Below are positions 24,394 through 36,087 of a stretch of 64,000 nt of DNA, piece after piece. Each line of letters starts with the position of its first letter. The stretch's first letter is position 1. The notes under the pieces are model-generated. The model did no database searches. It saw only the letters and a list, made by a program, of their open reading frames with translations, and was not told the DNA's origin. The DNA comes from Daldinia sp. FL1419. Taxonomy: Eukaryota > Ascomycota > Sordariomycetes > Xylariales > Hypoxylaceae. The stretch covers positions 193,192-257,191 of the forward strand of contig MU623363.1 in NCBI GenBank assembly GCA_025201765.1. The letters are read 5' to 3'. Made by a program: the position numbers and the translations under genes.

Positions 24394-26454
24394 GCTTGGA
24401 TAAGCTTCGAACGGGACCCGAGTTTTCACAATGGCTCGAGTGTCGATGGCGTTATGATCATGTTTATTATCTTTTAAGAGCGAATGCATCATGTGGCGTT
24501 TGGTGATATAGAAAAAAAAATGCTTAGTGGTGCATAGCGGACGACTGGGAACATAAAGGCATCAAATACTGTATATACGGGATTTATTGTACCAATCTGT
24601 ATAGTATACGGGAGGAGATAGTCTAGAAGGACTACGGAACGGGTGAAGGATGAGAGCGAAGAGAGGCATCCACTCCTATGATGTACAAATTTAGAAGCAG
24701 ACGGTTGGAAATTCTTGGAAATTGTCAAGATTGAAAGGTTCGACTAGGACGGCTTCAAGGGATAGAACCAAGACTTTTGCTTCCGAGGGTCATACCCACG
24801 TCTTACGACCGTGATAAGATCATAAAACACTCCTAGAAGCATCCAGTTCTAGAACTTATCTATCAAATTGAGTAACTAGTTATCATAGGTAGCTAGATGT
24901 AGATAGCATAGCGGCTACGAGCTTACCCGTGTGCCTATGTGATATGTAATAGGTATACTCGGCGGCACTAGCGAAATGGAGTCAGCAGCCCTTCTCGGAT
25001 TCCGATCTCAGCAGGGGAAGCGATGCAACGCTAGAGAGGTGGAACAATATTGAGGCTATTTATCGCCTTGCAGCCTGTACATAGGTAAGCGAGACCCCAG
25101 GCCGGCCTATAGGATGTTCGCGGGCGGGATTCCAGAATGCCGAAGGAAGCTTGGGTAGGTTAGTTGCCAGGGTTAACATCTGGGGTCGCGTATGTTAAGA
25201 GGTCGGAGGGCATGTGGTAGTAGTATATGTAAGGTGGATGGATGTGTGGACGTATTTTTAGACAAGTCGTAAATATCAGAGACTGTGCATACATTTTGCG
25301 GGGACGGGACGGGAGAGCATAAGAGGAGAAACGAGGAGGGATGTGGTGACTATGCGCTCACGCTCATGTGCGGATGCGATGGGAAGGAAACCGGGCGAGG
25401 GTGGTCTAGGCGTGAGGGTCTTGAGAGATCGAACGTGTGTGTGTTTGAAGTGATGAGGGGAAATACCGCTTGGGCGTCATCTCGGTCGGGACCAAGAAGC
25501 GAGGAGAGCTGGACGCGGAAGGGCGTTCCTCGCGTCTTATTCGTTGGGGGGGGTTTACGCCAGACCGAGATGCGGTGATGCGGTGATGCGGTGTGCGAAA
25601 GTACGAGGTAGGGCTGAGGTGAGGCGGTTCAGCCATCGCAGGATTATCCCCCTTTTGGATTCTTTTGTCTTTTTATTCTTTTTACTATGTATTGCTCGCA
25701 ATGCAAGGACCCAAGAGAGTTGACGTATTTTATACACTTACATACCTAGGTATTGTATTATATCCGAGACAATAATATACATCACAGCATTATACATCAC
25801 AACATTATACATACCCCTTTATGCTATTCTATATAATTCTACGCATATCGAATGTATAATGTATAATGTAGGTATAACGAATGCACCATAACATAACTAA
25901 CATAACATAACATAAAATAAGCAAACCACGGTTCCCAAAAAGCAGGATCTCCCCGTGCGATGGGAGATGAAAGGTACACCGTACATATACATACATACGT
26001 ACAGGCCTCTCCGTAGTCCCAGCTTCTCGACGATCTCATTCGAGAGAGAACGGAAAGGAGTCCTAAACTAAAACTAAATAGCTCCCTTCGTGTCAGCCCC
26101 CTCCCAAGCCTTCTTGCTTGGCTGGCTTGATCTTGTGATTTCCTTTTTTTTTTTTTTTTCTACCTTTCTGTAGTTTTGCTGCAGGTCCCAAGATTCTTAC
26201 TACATCTTGGCAAAGCGGAAAGGAGCACAAGTAAAATAGGAGTGACGTCGACGGGCTCGTGTTTACGGGGTGTGGTTTATGTGCACCGGGTATATGCGCA
26301 TACATGCCTACCTACCTAGATAGGTATATATATAATAAGGAGATCCTCGACTCTTCCCCTCGTTGAAGATATTAAGAAGATCGATTTATCTAAGTCGAGT
26401 CAGTTCAAATTCATCAACACACTCTCATCTCATTCCCATAGTCACGTATTCACA
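24394..26454. other. Intergenic region, no gene seen
   Basis: Two kb between tandem plus-strand genes. The second half is repetitive: ATACATCACA-type repeats at about 25773-25820, TAATGTATAATGTA at about 25852-25872, CATAACATAACATAA at about 25891-25920, a poly-T run near 26145-26160, and CCTACCTACCTAGATAGGTA at about 26308-26326. Open frames here (for example around 25285-25578) look like chance. Confidence 0.55.
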
Positions 26455-27060
26455 ATGTTCTTCTCAACTCGCGCTTTCGTTTCCGGAGCTGCTACGCTCC
26501 TGGCTCTCTGGTAAGTCATCGCATAGCCGTATTTTATACCTACGTCGCCCACATATACTAACAGATTGCCAGCAATGTAGCAGTAGCATCTCCCGTAGCA
26601 GAAGCGCCTAGCCCTACGGTCCCCGGGCACTGCTCAACTACGGTGGACGACTTCGAGCATACCACAGCTTGGGCCAAGACTCACGAATGCTACACTTACA
26701 CCAGAACCACCCAGTCCTGTAAGCTCTTTCACCTCAGCTACCCGAGGTATGCACCACCGTTTATTGTGCAAGTTGCTGACCACTTTTCCAGCTACTTGCC
26801 CTACCTTATCATGCGCACCTAGACCTACAGATGTAGTCTGCCCGCTCTACATCTCCGTCTCCAGCGTCACCGTGCCCTGCACCACGGACTGCTGCCCGAC
26901 GACATCGACATCGTACGTAGCCACCGGCGCGTGCCCAACGTGCGATCCTTGCCCCATCCCCACCGAATGGGTCACTTACATGACCGGATGCGCCGGCACG
27001 CCTACTATCACGCTCAGCTCGATCGACTCCCCGGCGTGGAACACGCCCACTCCTCACTAG
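26455..27060 (+). CDS. Small secreted cysteine-rich protein
   Basis: Three exons (26455-26510, 26573-26718, 26792-27060) give 156 residues. A signal peptide (MFFSTRAFVSGAATLLALCNVAVA) precedes a mature chain with many Cys and Thr/Pro: CPTLSC, VCPLY, PCTTDCCPTT, CPTCDPCP. No domain is recognisable to me. Both introns have canonical GTAAG donors and AG acceptors and keep frame. The size, secretion signal and Cys pattern fit a fungal extracellular or cell-wall protein, or an effector-like protein, but the function is unknown. It converges on the tRNA-binding cofactor gene 148 bp downstream. Confidence 0.75.
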
Positions 27061-27208
27061 GATTAGCATAATAGGAAAAATATAAGGAAGGAGTGGACGA
27101 GAAAAAGAGGGGGAAAATGTAGTCCGTAGCTCATCAACGAAGCTTACTTCTTGATCTTGATTCTTTCTTGATTTTTCTATATCCTTTCGTATGTGTAAAA
27201 TTCCGCAA

Positions 27209-28423
27209 TCATCGTACAGTAGCCCCCTTTAAGCTAGGAACCGTGCACACGCCTCCACTCGCTGTAGTCAACTTTCCAATCTCCGCCTTACCCGCCTCCT
27301 TGACCAAATTTCCATCGAACACGACCTCCAAATTCTCCGTCGTCGTGAACCCCGGCTGGAACGTCTCCCAAACCTTCTTCTTAGGGTTCAGCACGCCCTC
27401 CGGCTCGCCCCTCCACCCGTCGAAACATACGCGCTCGCCCGTCTTGGCATCTGCGGGCGGCGTGACTAGTTCCACGGGGCCCTTGTGGTCGTCTACCTCG
27501 CCTTCTTTGAGCCTCGGCGACGCGGCGAGGACCATGGCGCAGGACTTGATGCCGCGCATCTTGACGGGCTTGAGGTTCGCTACCACGACTACCTTGCGGT
27601 TTTGCATCTCCTCGAGCGGGATCAGGCCGTTGAGCCCGGAGCACACGGTTCGGCAGACTTGGCCTTCGTACTCGGTGGTGTCCTCGGTGCCGGGCTTGTC
27701 GCCCATCGCGATGGTAGAGACGAACAGACTGTCGGCTTCGGGGTGCTTGATGGCTTTTAGGATGTGGCCCACTCGGAGATCGATTAGGTGAGGCGACGGG
27801 GGTGTGGTGACAGCCGGTGCCTTTTGAGGTTTGGGTGCCTTTTCCTTCTTCTCCTTCTTGGGCTTCTCAGCGGCGACACCTACCGCGACAGCAGCCTTGC
27901 TTCCGGCCTCAACAGCGGCATCCTTAACAGCTTCGGCAGCGGCCTTTGTTCGGTCAACTAGGGTCGCGGCGACACCCTCGCCACCGCCGGCGGCGGCAGC
28001 TGCCGCAGCTGCCTTCTCCTTCTTTAGACGCTCCTTTTCAGCCTTGGCGTCGACGGGGGGCTTGACGTAGAGGACCTCGTCGAGGTCGACCTTGATCTTA
28101 TCCGCGTCGCTAACGTTTAGGCCAAAGACACCAGAGTTTTGGACGAAGTCAAGATGGCGGAGGATGTGGGGGTGGCCTTGCTCGCCAGTTCGCTGCTCAG
28201 GGGTCCACGACTTGACGGTAGGCGCCAAAGACTCGTAGATGGCGACGTCAGCCTTGGAGGGCTTGGTACCTAGAAGAGTAGTTCGGGAGGTGAGATGAGT
28301 GTTGAGCTTCTCAAGGATAGACGAGTCCGAGGGGGAGCTCTTGAGGCGCTCGGAAGTGGTGATCCATTGTTGAACCTCGGTCTCCTCGGCGGGAGTGAGC
28401 TTCTGGGAATCAAGGGCTGCCAT
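27209..28423 (-). CDS. Arc1/EMAPII-type tRNA-binding cofactor
   Basis: A single exon encodes 404 residues. The N-terminal part (about 1-130) looks like the GST-like domain with which Arc1 binds aminoacyl-tRNA synthetases (LNTHLTSRTTLLGTKPSKADVAIYESL). A Lys/Ala-rich basic linker (about 130-215) should contact RNA. The C-terminal half (about 220-404) is an OB-fold EMAPII domain: LIDLRVGHILKAIKHPEADSL, VCSGLNGLIPLEEMQNRKVVVV, LKPVKMRGIKSCAMVLAAS. Yeast Arc1 delivers tRNA to methionyl- and glutamyl-tRNA synthetases in the cytoplasm; human AIMP1 is related. The start at 28423 follows a stop-free lead but fits the family well. Confidence 0.9.
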   Translation of the reverse strand: MAALDSQKLTPAEETEVQQWITTSERLKSSPSDSSILEKLNTHLTSRTTLLGTKPSKADVAIYESLAPTVKSWTPEQRTGEQGHPHILRHLDFVQNSGVFGLNVSDADKIKVDLDEVLYVKPPVDAKAEKERLKKEKAAAAAAAAGGGEGVAATLVDRTKAAAEAVKDAAVEAGSKAAVAVGVAAEKPKKEKKEKAPKPQKAPAVTTPPSPHLIDLRVGHILKAIKHPEADSLFVSTIAMGDKPGTEDTTEYEGQVCRTVCSGLNGLIPLEEMQNRKVVVVANLKPVKMRGIKSCAMVLAASPRLKEGEVDDHKGPVELVTPPADAKTGERVCFDGWRGEPEGVLNPKKKVWETFQPGFTTTENLEVVFDGNLVKEAGKAEIGKLTTASGGVCTVPSLKGATVR

Positions 28424-29017
28424 TGCGAGAGTCCGGAACGAGAAGCCTCGTGAAAGAGGACGGAAAACACGAAGTAGTGACAGCTTGGTAGCTTTTTGCC
28501 TAACTACGACTCAGTGAAGGTCGCAGAGATATGTGCGTAGAAAGTGGTTGCTAGGATGTTAAGGGCGTAAAAGTCGCGATGGAGGGGTTTAGATGAATTT
28601 TCCGAAGCTTTTACAAGTTACAAGTTACAAGTTACAAGTGCCCCTCCATCCAATCGACTTGATGACATAATGTAGCTTATAGTCGAATTACCTAACTACC
28701 TGTTGCATTTCAAAGAATCGGAGTTACGTCGGACCGGGGTTCACCTGACTTTAGGTACTTAGGTACTTATGGGGTCCACTGTTTCCAGGGATGTAACCGG
28801 GCTGCGCGGCTGCAACCCCAAAGCTCTCTCCAAGCTCGCAGAAAGAGCAGCCTACCGCCTTGACCGTTCCAACGTAACCTACCACTAAACGTCAATCGCG
28901 ACTTTTGAACTTTGACCTACGCAATTCATCATCAGCTCCCCTGAGCTGTCGTCCACCAACCTTTCACCCAACACCACCACCAACCAACAAATCACTCGCG
29001 TTCGAATTTTAGAAACG
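28424..29017. promoter_or_regulatory. Divergent promoter region, tRNA cofactor / VMA16
   Basis: 594 bp between divergent start codons. It contains four exact TTACAAG copies and TTAGGTACTTAGGTACTTA near 28751-28769. No reading frame here looks coding. Confidence 0.45.
28611..28638. repeat. Tandem TTACAAG x4
   Basis: Four perfect 7-bp units, directly visible, about 190 bp upstream of the minus-strand tRNA cofactor gene. Confidence 0.95.
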
Positions 29018-29867
29018 ATGGGCGCTTTAACCTACGGCGCTGGAGGCCTTTCCTCTTTCATAACAGTTGTCGGACTGTGTATGTGAAACATTCGCGCGCC
29101 GCCGAGCGTAAGATCGGAAAGCTGACCTGTTTTGCTGTAGACATGCTGTTTACCGGTAACGGTGAATCCTTCAATGTTCGTCTCGGTGTCGTATAATAAA
29201 CAAATTACGCCACGTTCCTAATTGCCATCTAGGTCGGAGCTTTCCTCGAGACGATATCGCCCTACGTATGGGCGGATCTAGGCATTGCGCTCTGCATCGG
29301 TTTATCAGTTGTCGGCGCAGCATGGTACGGCATATCTCCCAGTCTAAACGAGCGACCGTATCAATCGAACGTGTCGGTATTAACAAACACTTAGGGGTAT
29401 CTTCATTACCGGTTCTTCCATTCTCGGAGGTGGTGTTAAGGCCCCTCGAATCCGAACCAAGAACTTGATCTCCATCATCTTCTGCGAAGTCGTTGCCATC
29501 TACGGCGTCATCATGGCCATCGTATTTTCCGCCAAAGTAAATTACGCGAGCCCCGAAGAAGCGTTCGACGCCAACGCCTATTACACCGGTTTCGCTTTAT
29601 TCTGGGCTGGCCTGACGGTTGGAGGATGCAATTTAGTTTGCGGTGTTGCTGTCGGTATCAACGGCAGTGGAGCTGCTCTGGCAGATGCTGCGGACCCTTC
29701 GCTGTATGCTTTGGTTCCTTCTCCCCAGACTACGCAATAAGCTAACAAGGATTGTCAGCTTCGTCAAGATTCTCGTCATCGAAATCTTCAGCTCCGTCCT
29801 AGGTCTCTTCGGTTTGATCGTCGGTCTCCTCGTATCCAGCAAAGCAAACGACTTCGGCGAAATCTAG
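29018..29867 (+). CDS. VMA16: V-type ATPase proteolipid subunit c''
   Basis: Five exons (29018-29078, 29141-29175, 29233-29324, 29395-29703, 29759-29867) give 201 residues, near yeast Vma16. The reconstructed protein reads [20 protein letters not shown], then [36 protein letters not shown], and has the essential buried glutamate in [17 protein letters not shown] (third or fourth helix). A second Glu lies in [19 protein letters not shown]. All junctions restore conserved family sequence, so I trust the small exons. The subunit sits in the Vo rotor ring and carries protons for acidification of vacuoles and Golgi. Short, dense introns near the 5' end are typical of conserved fungal genes. Confidence 0.95.
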
Positions 29868-30749
29868 ACTCGATTATGTGTTAATGGATTACAGTGTAAG
29901 AAGAGATGCATTCACAATCGACCAAAAGGATTGTTGGCGTTCGGAAAGACGGTTTCAAATTGGGGAAAGTCACGGGTTTCGTCCATTTTGTGAACTATTA
30001 TATGTACTATTATGACAGCCAGGCGTGATCACCAAGTTCATTAGGGGCTGCTGGAAAAGACCCCATACGGAACTCCGCGAGAGGTCAGAGCCTCGAGCAG
30101 ACTGAGCCGACACCTTAACACTTGCCAGACCATCTCAGGGTATACCGGAGTGGAATCATTTTGGCTATTGGTTCGCTAGAAGCTATAATAATCTAGAGAA
30201 GTGCTATATATCAGATATTGGAACGCATCCGATACCTATCCGGAGTGTATTTTTGTGATTTTATGTCATGTAACGTTTAAGATGTTAAACCATCTCTTTA
30301 GAAGCAGTACTGATATATTCCGCAAAAGACCCGCCTCTAGTGCAGCAGCATGATAGTCTTATTTGAAGTAAGCTATGCACGATCGAAGGATTTCGACGTA
30401 TACGATTGTGTTACGGGACAGGGAGAGTTTTCTGAGCAATCTCTAAAACAATTGATATTACCTCGTAAGGGAGTACCCCAAATCAGGTTATTCGAAGTTG
30501 TACGACATAAGAGATCAAGGAAATACGCCGGGATAGAACTCTAGAAGGAAACAGCAGATAGATAGTGTCTAGTTTTAGACACCTATCGAAAGCACAGAAT
30601 GGAGATCGATTATATCCCTATATCCACCACACATATCCCTTCATCCATTGACTTCAAAGGATATCAAATCTCAAATAAGATGAAGTAGGGAGTTTCTGGG
30701 ATATGGAGATGTAAAACCACCCGGCAGTAGTAGTAGCATGGAATGATTC
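29868..30749. other. Intergenic region, no gene seen
   Basis: Sequence between VMA16 and the transporter pseudogene. I see no supported gene, RNA or repeat. Confidence 0.5.
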
Positions 30750-32730
30750 AAACACTTCGGAACGCCTCGGCCAGAGGGGAGGTCTCGGTAATACGTCTCC
30801 GTTCAGCTTCGGCGAATGCTTGTGGACGGTTTCGTGAGGTAAGGGTTTTGTCCCTGAACACGAATAAGCCGCTATGGTGCTCGAATATCTCATCCATATC
30901 CTCGAGTGTTCGAAGGGAGGTTTCTGGATAGAAGGGATATATGATGGGTAGAAAGAGCCAGCAGATCGCCGCAAAGACTAATAATTGGACGTGTTAGGTT
31001 AGATAGTGACATAATATAACGAGGATGGTCCCTTACGAAGGTAGAACCCCCAACCAAGGTTATCCACGCCGACCTTTGTAAGCTGTATTGTGGCAAAGCC
31101 GCTTATACAAATCGTTGCGGTAGCAGCAGCAGCAGCTCCCCTTGTCCGCCACCCGAGGCTATTAATCTCGGACTTATAGACCCAAGGAACCTTGGCAAGG
31201 CTAGTACCGTAGCAAAATTAATAAAGAAAGAACATAGCAACCGTTACTTTACCAAGGTCGGACTTATTTTCAGGGTGAAGACTTGCTTCTCTGAGTGCCG
31301 TGGGGGCAACAAAGTAGCGGGTTCCAGTCGTAATAGGGCCGTACATCATAAGCCTATGAAACCATAAGTACTTCTGCCTGCCGGTAGAGCAGGGTGAGAT
31401 GTGGAGTATGAGCCTTACTTTCGTCTTCCGATTAGGTCGACTAGGACCAGACATAGAAAAGCCGCGACCAAGTAGACGCTGGCATTTGCCCCAGCCAATA
31501 ATCTTGCATATGAACTAGAAACTCCTACCAACTCAACCAAGAGCGTGGGAAGGCAGCAGGAAAGTGCATTTACGCCACTTAACTGTTGCATTAGCTGCGT
31601 CCCACAGCTTCAGAGTGTCAGCATCACGGCGAATTAGACTATGGTACCTCTAAGGCAGCTCGCCTCAACACTAGACGACGGATGTTCTATAGCGGGCCTC
31701 GGCCGAGTACAGTATCTACAATAGGCACCCGAGCCTCGCGATCTCTTTCGAGCGCAGTCTAGATAGAGCTGAGGTCGCCTTTTAAGTTCTCATCATCAAG
31801 GTTGTGTAATATTCTTCGGAGCTGAGCGAGGGCCACTCGAGCATCCTCGAATCTTCCTCGCAATAGTAGCCATCGTGGTGACTCAACTGTAAGCGGAAGA
31901 AACGTTACTACAATGACTAGGGAGGAATACGAGCGGGAAAGTTAAGGGGAACCGCCATTGGAATGCTCCGTTGCTATCGAATAATGTGTAACTCATCCAG
32001 TTTACTAGGCAGAATCCCGCTGTGGTTCACAACGAATATAGGGCAAGTTGAGGTGGTGATCCCCACTAGACTAAGGGGTTAGTATATACGATACGGGAAG
32101 GGACTGGCTAGGGGCTGTGTGTAATGGGGTAGAATTTCACAGTTATTCTCGAGCAAATGGACGATTTCCAAGTAAGCAAGCTAGGAGGGGGGGATTCCTA
32201 AGTCTTCAGGGGTCAACTTACTGCGAAATCCATTAATGATGCAGCCCACGACCATCTGAGGCAAATGGTAAGCTGCAATCTGCAAAACTACACCAATAAC
32301 GTTGACCGCGAGCCCAACGAAAACCGATTTCTTCCTCCCCAACCTATCGCCAAGTAGGAAAGCTGCGAGACAGCCGAAGAAAGCACCGAGCTCATGCAAA
32401 GGTCAGCATCCGTGATTAGCTATGCCTGCCGTCACGACCCACAGAGAAGCAATTAGACATAATACCCGAGATAACTGGATCCTTTATTTCTGGGAATGTC
32501 TCGATAAAATCTGCCGATATGAGGGCACCAGCAAATATCCCCTTAATTTGGCTGCGAGCTAATCATCAAGCACGGAGGTGCGGGTGGTGAAGGCCTGGTC
32601 GTAACCAAAGTGTGCCATTGAGACTGTCATAAGTTACTCGTTCTATCAGCGACATAGCGGTGAGCAGTATATACCAGAGATAGATATGCTTAAGCATGTG
32701 AGCTGCCATTTCCCGCTTGGTGAAGCCCAA
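30750..32730 (-). pseudogene. MFS sugar transporter pseudogene
   Basis: Transporter sequence is readable on the minus strand in family order but across broken frames: HFGYDQ, GIFAGALISADFIETFPEIKD, LGAFFGCLAAFLLGDRLGRKK, AGFCLVNWM and QWRFPLTFPLVFL, ESPRWLLLRGRFEDARVAL, QLMQQLSGVNALSCCLP, LCLVLVDLIGRR, KVPWVYKSEINSLGWRTRG, YPETSLRTLEDMDEIFEHH. At least two TAG stops fall inside conserved stretches (one at 31759-31761, another in GPL*NIRR) where Gln would fit, plus frame changes between TSTCP and AGFCLV and between LVFLP and VIVVTF. Some breaks can be explained by introns (for example before QLMQQLSG), but not all. CAG-to-TAG changes match RIP. Limits are approximate. Confidence 0.85.
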
Positions 32731-35437
32731 TAAGTCATGCTATTGGGTTATAGCTATGAGATCGATGTAAGACTGGCCTGTGACGATACCCGAGAGCTCG
32801 GTGGAAAGGGGGTACTTTGGCAGTAAAGCAAATAGGGTGAAATAGTCACTACATTTGGTTGACGGTATACCACGAAAGCGTCTCTTTCGCCGTAGTTTCG
32901 GACTAGTCGTTGACGGAGCTCTATTTCTATGTATTCCTAGAAGATCCATTAGCGATTATTCTATATGGCCACCTAGGAATGTTAATAATGTCCCTTCCAT
33001 CGAGGGATTAGCCAACCCCGTCCGTTTCTAAGATAGTTGAGAAGTATGCTTCCATATTCCAGATACGGGTGACTCGATAGAAACAAGGGTGCACGTCTAA
33101 CCGTACAGTTAAAACGTCACACGTTTCCACCGAATCTTGAATGGTAAACCTAGCACTGGGCGGCTTTTCCGACAGTGACGCAAGTATAGCTCCACTAAGG
33201 TCAACTTAGCGAGCATTGCTCGGTCACTCCAAGTATGACACTGTAACATGCCCATCGTAGTGATACCCTACTGTTTAAACTCGGGGGATTCCTCCCGAGC
33301 GGTCGTCCGGTAAGGTCCTGGTAACCGTAATCGATGAGGTCGAGAACTCACGTTGTCCCCGATACCGATGAGGAAGTATCAGTACGCCATCCACAGGAAT
33401 ATTATGTATCATTTCATCCCGTCGAATAATCCCTGGATAACTCAGGCCGCGAAATCCAGTAACGGCCCCCGAGTTCCCAAACGCAAAGACTAAGTACTGA
33501 GGCATACGGAGAACAGATCTGAGATATTTCGGACTTAAAGAATATAATTTCATACAAGATCTAATTCGCTCGCATATCTTAAGGATACCATTCAGTTTCT
33601 AGTGCTTAGCTGTTGGCGCCAAAGGCGACATTATGTGGGTAAAGCAAATAATTCTCCAAGGAGGTTAAGCCAGACAGAGTCGAGATAACAGCTCACCAAA
33701 TGAGTATGTAGTATAGTTCTGTATAAATAGTCTTGAAGAAAGAAAAGAGTCACTAGAAAAGTTGCGAAGAAGGGATTTAAGGATACTGAAGAGGTAGTTA
33801 AAATAAAATCTAAGGGAAAGTTTGTACTACGCGCTGCGCTTTTGGGTTTTCGGCATCGTCGGTTATCAGAAAGTATAGCGGAGTCTATTATTCCGATATC
33901 CCTGGGATAGACGGTCGGCTGAGTCGAGATATCGCGTCCCGGCTCGCGGCGTCAGCGATGCCGAATGATACCGGACCTACGGCGATTGGAATTTTGATAT
34001 GGTAGATCGTATAGGTTGTATAAGGTAAAGGTATAGGAGGAATGGTTCGGGAAGGGTTTGGATTTATGAGAAAGTGGGTCGAGATCGGGGTTTGCAGTTA
34101 TGTTGTGACCAGGTACCTACAGATTACCCAGTTACCTCTGGACAGTTACCTTAGAATGGGGGTACCTGTTTTAGTACTTGCCGCTAAATTTCCGAGTTTA
34201 ATAATGTATTACATGAGCATTTAGGTACATCCGGGTAACGTTTACATGTTAGGTGCATGCTAATATGCAGGAGTAACATGATCTGTGGCATAGGTATGTT
34301 GCAAATGGAATTAAGCTAACGGTTAGGTACCTCCTAATCCAGCTGACATAGAATTTAGGTACTTAACCTATTATTCTATTACCTGATGTCGATTCTTTCT
34401 TCCCGAACTTTCGAGACTCTTTTTCTGTTCTTTCTATACTTAACTATTCCTAAGCACCTATTTAGTCTCTATACCTACGTTTATTTAAAAAATATCACCA
34501 CTGACGTATAGGGCATATCTAATAGGTAATCATTTGCGATCTATACGATTTATCCTGCATGTACATACATAGACACATGATGCTGATTACATGTATTTTG
34601 GTACCATCCATTTTTACGATAACTTCACGTAATTCAATGAAATGTCGTCGTGCACCCGAGGCTGCGGGATATGTATGTCAGAATATGCGGAATATGACGA
34701 ACCAATCGAAGAGGGTTCTCTACCACCAGTTAGGGCTACTAAAACAAGTACCAAGAATATCGTTACATGCCCAGGTAGCTACGCAGGCCAAGCTTGTATC
34801 TAATATCACAACTCTCTTAACTTAGATCACTTAGACCATCTGCCGAGGACCGTCCGGTGTTTCTGCTTAGGGCCCGGCATTAGGGATTCGCAAGGTAGGT
34901 CGGATATCGGCCGGAGATGCATATTCAATAGATCACTTGATACATTTAACAATTCCGCGCTTGGAGTAAAATTCCACTCTTATTCTTGAGTTCTTGAAGA
35001 TTATTTCTTTTGGAACAGCCCACTATCCACAAGTCTACTTGCTATTAGATTAGGTCTACTTGCTTAGAACCCCCCGCGCCCCGCTGTTACCCGTCCCCTC
35101 TAGTGAGCTCGAATACGCTAACTTAACAATTGAACAATCTAAAGTTTAGCTAGCTAGGTAGGTAGTTATGTAGTATTGTACCTGGGTACTTCTTATGTAC
35201 AAAACACAGCCACGCGTATAGCTGCAGTACAATTCAATGTATTATTGTTCCAACCCTGAGAATAAACTTCAAAAGGAGGAACTTTTTGCCCTACTCAGCC
35301 CTATATCGATGCTTAACAACAACAACAAAAGGGGAAAAAAAAGCCATCCTATAAAATCATTGGCGTATTTATAATACGCCTTAACGGTTAACCAGCCTTA
35401 ATGTCGTATCATTCAAGTAAGCTTGCTAGCTTCGTTT
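32731..35437. other. Intergenic region, CGG-rich patch, no gene seen
   Basis: 2.7 kb with no gene I can support. At 33851-33982 CGG/CCG triplets are dense, framed by an inverted pair CGGCATCG (33851-33858) and CGATGCCG (33956-33963). The remainder is AT-richer with TAGGTACCT-type motifs (about 34105-34170, 35150-35166). An open frame at 33275-33553 on the minus strand is unrecognised. Confidence 0.5.
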
Positions 35438-35650
35438 CTAAGTATGAGTCTCTGTAACCACCAATTTCCTGTTCGGGCCATCGGTCGTGTTAACCTGCAG
35501 TGTCAAGCCGAAGCCGACTCTCACTTCTATTCCTGCAACCTGGTAATAGCTAGTCAAATTTTCAAGACCAAGATGAGGCGTAGGTATAGTGGATAGTCTT
35601 CTGATGTTCCATTTGCCCCATAAAGGGGGGCCTTTACCATTTTCTGATAA
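35438..35650 (-). pseudogene. Possible coding remnant, C-terminal fragment
   Basis: The minus strand reads open for about 70 codons to a TAG at 35438, ending in SYYQVAGIEVRVGFGLTLQV followed by TTDGPNRKLVVTETHT. The codon pattern looks protein-like, and another open stretch upstream in a different frame (about 35710-35850) contains VLMVADPGQQEAHIPRYRP. No start codon, splice pair or family is evident. It may be a degraded gene or chance. Confidence 0.2.
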
Positions 35651-36087
35651 TCAACGGTCCTTCTTCGAGTAGTTATTATGCGAGTATGAGCCTACGTGAC
35701 AACTATAATACATCTGCTACGTCTGCGGATGTGCCTGACATATTTTGAGGTGCAGTGTTTCCAGCATCTGGTCTATATCTGGGTATATGAGCTTCTTGTT
35801 GGCCAGGATCAGCGACCATCAACACGGTTGGTTCGCCCGCGTGGCGGTCAGAGGAAACTCGTTACTACTACGTAGTTATGAAGAGGTCGACGAGTGGCAG
35901 TGTGACATTAGCTACCCAATATTTAGTCTTCACCCCCGGCAAGATCCAAGGGTTTTTATACTGCGTTCCCGGCTAGTGGGTTAACTACAGTAAAGGAAAG
36001 AGTGTCAGACTCTTAGACCTAGGTTATTTGAACGGGAAGCAAGCCGCCTTCACCCGCTCGACTTGCTAGACCTTATTATCTTAGTCA

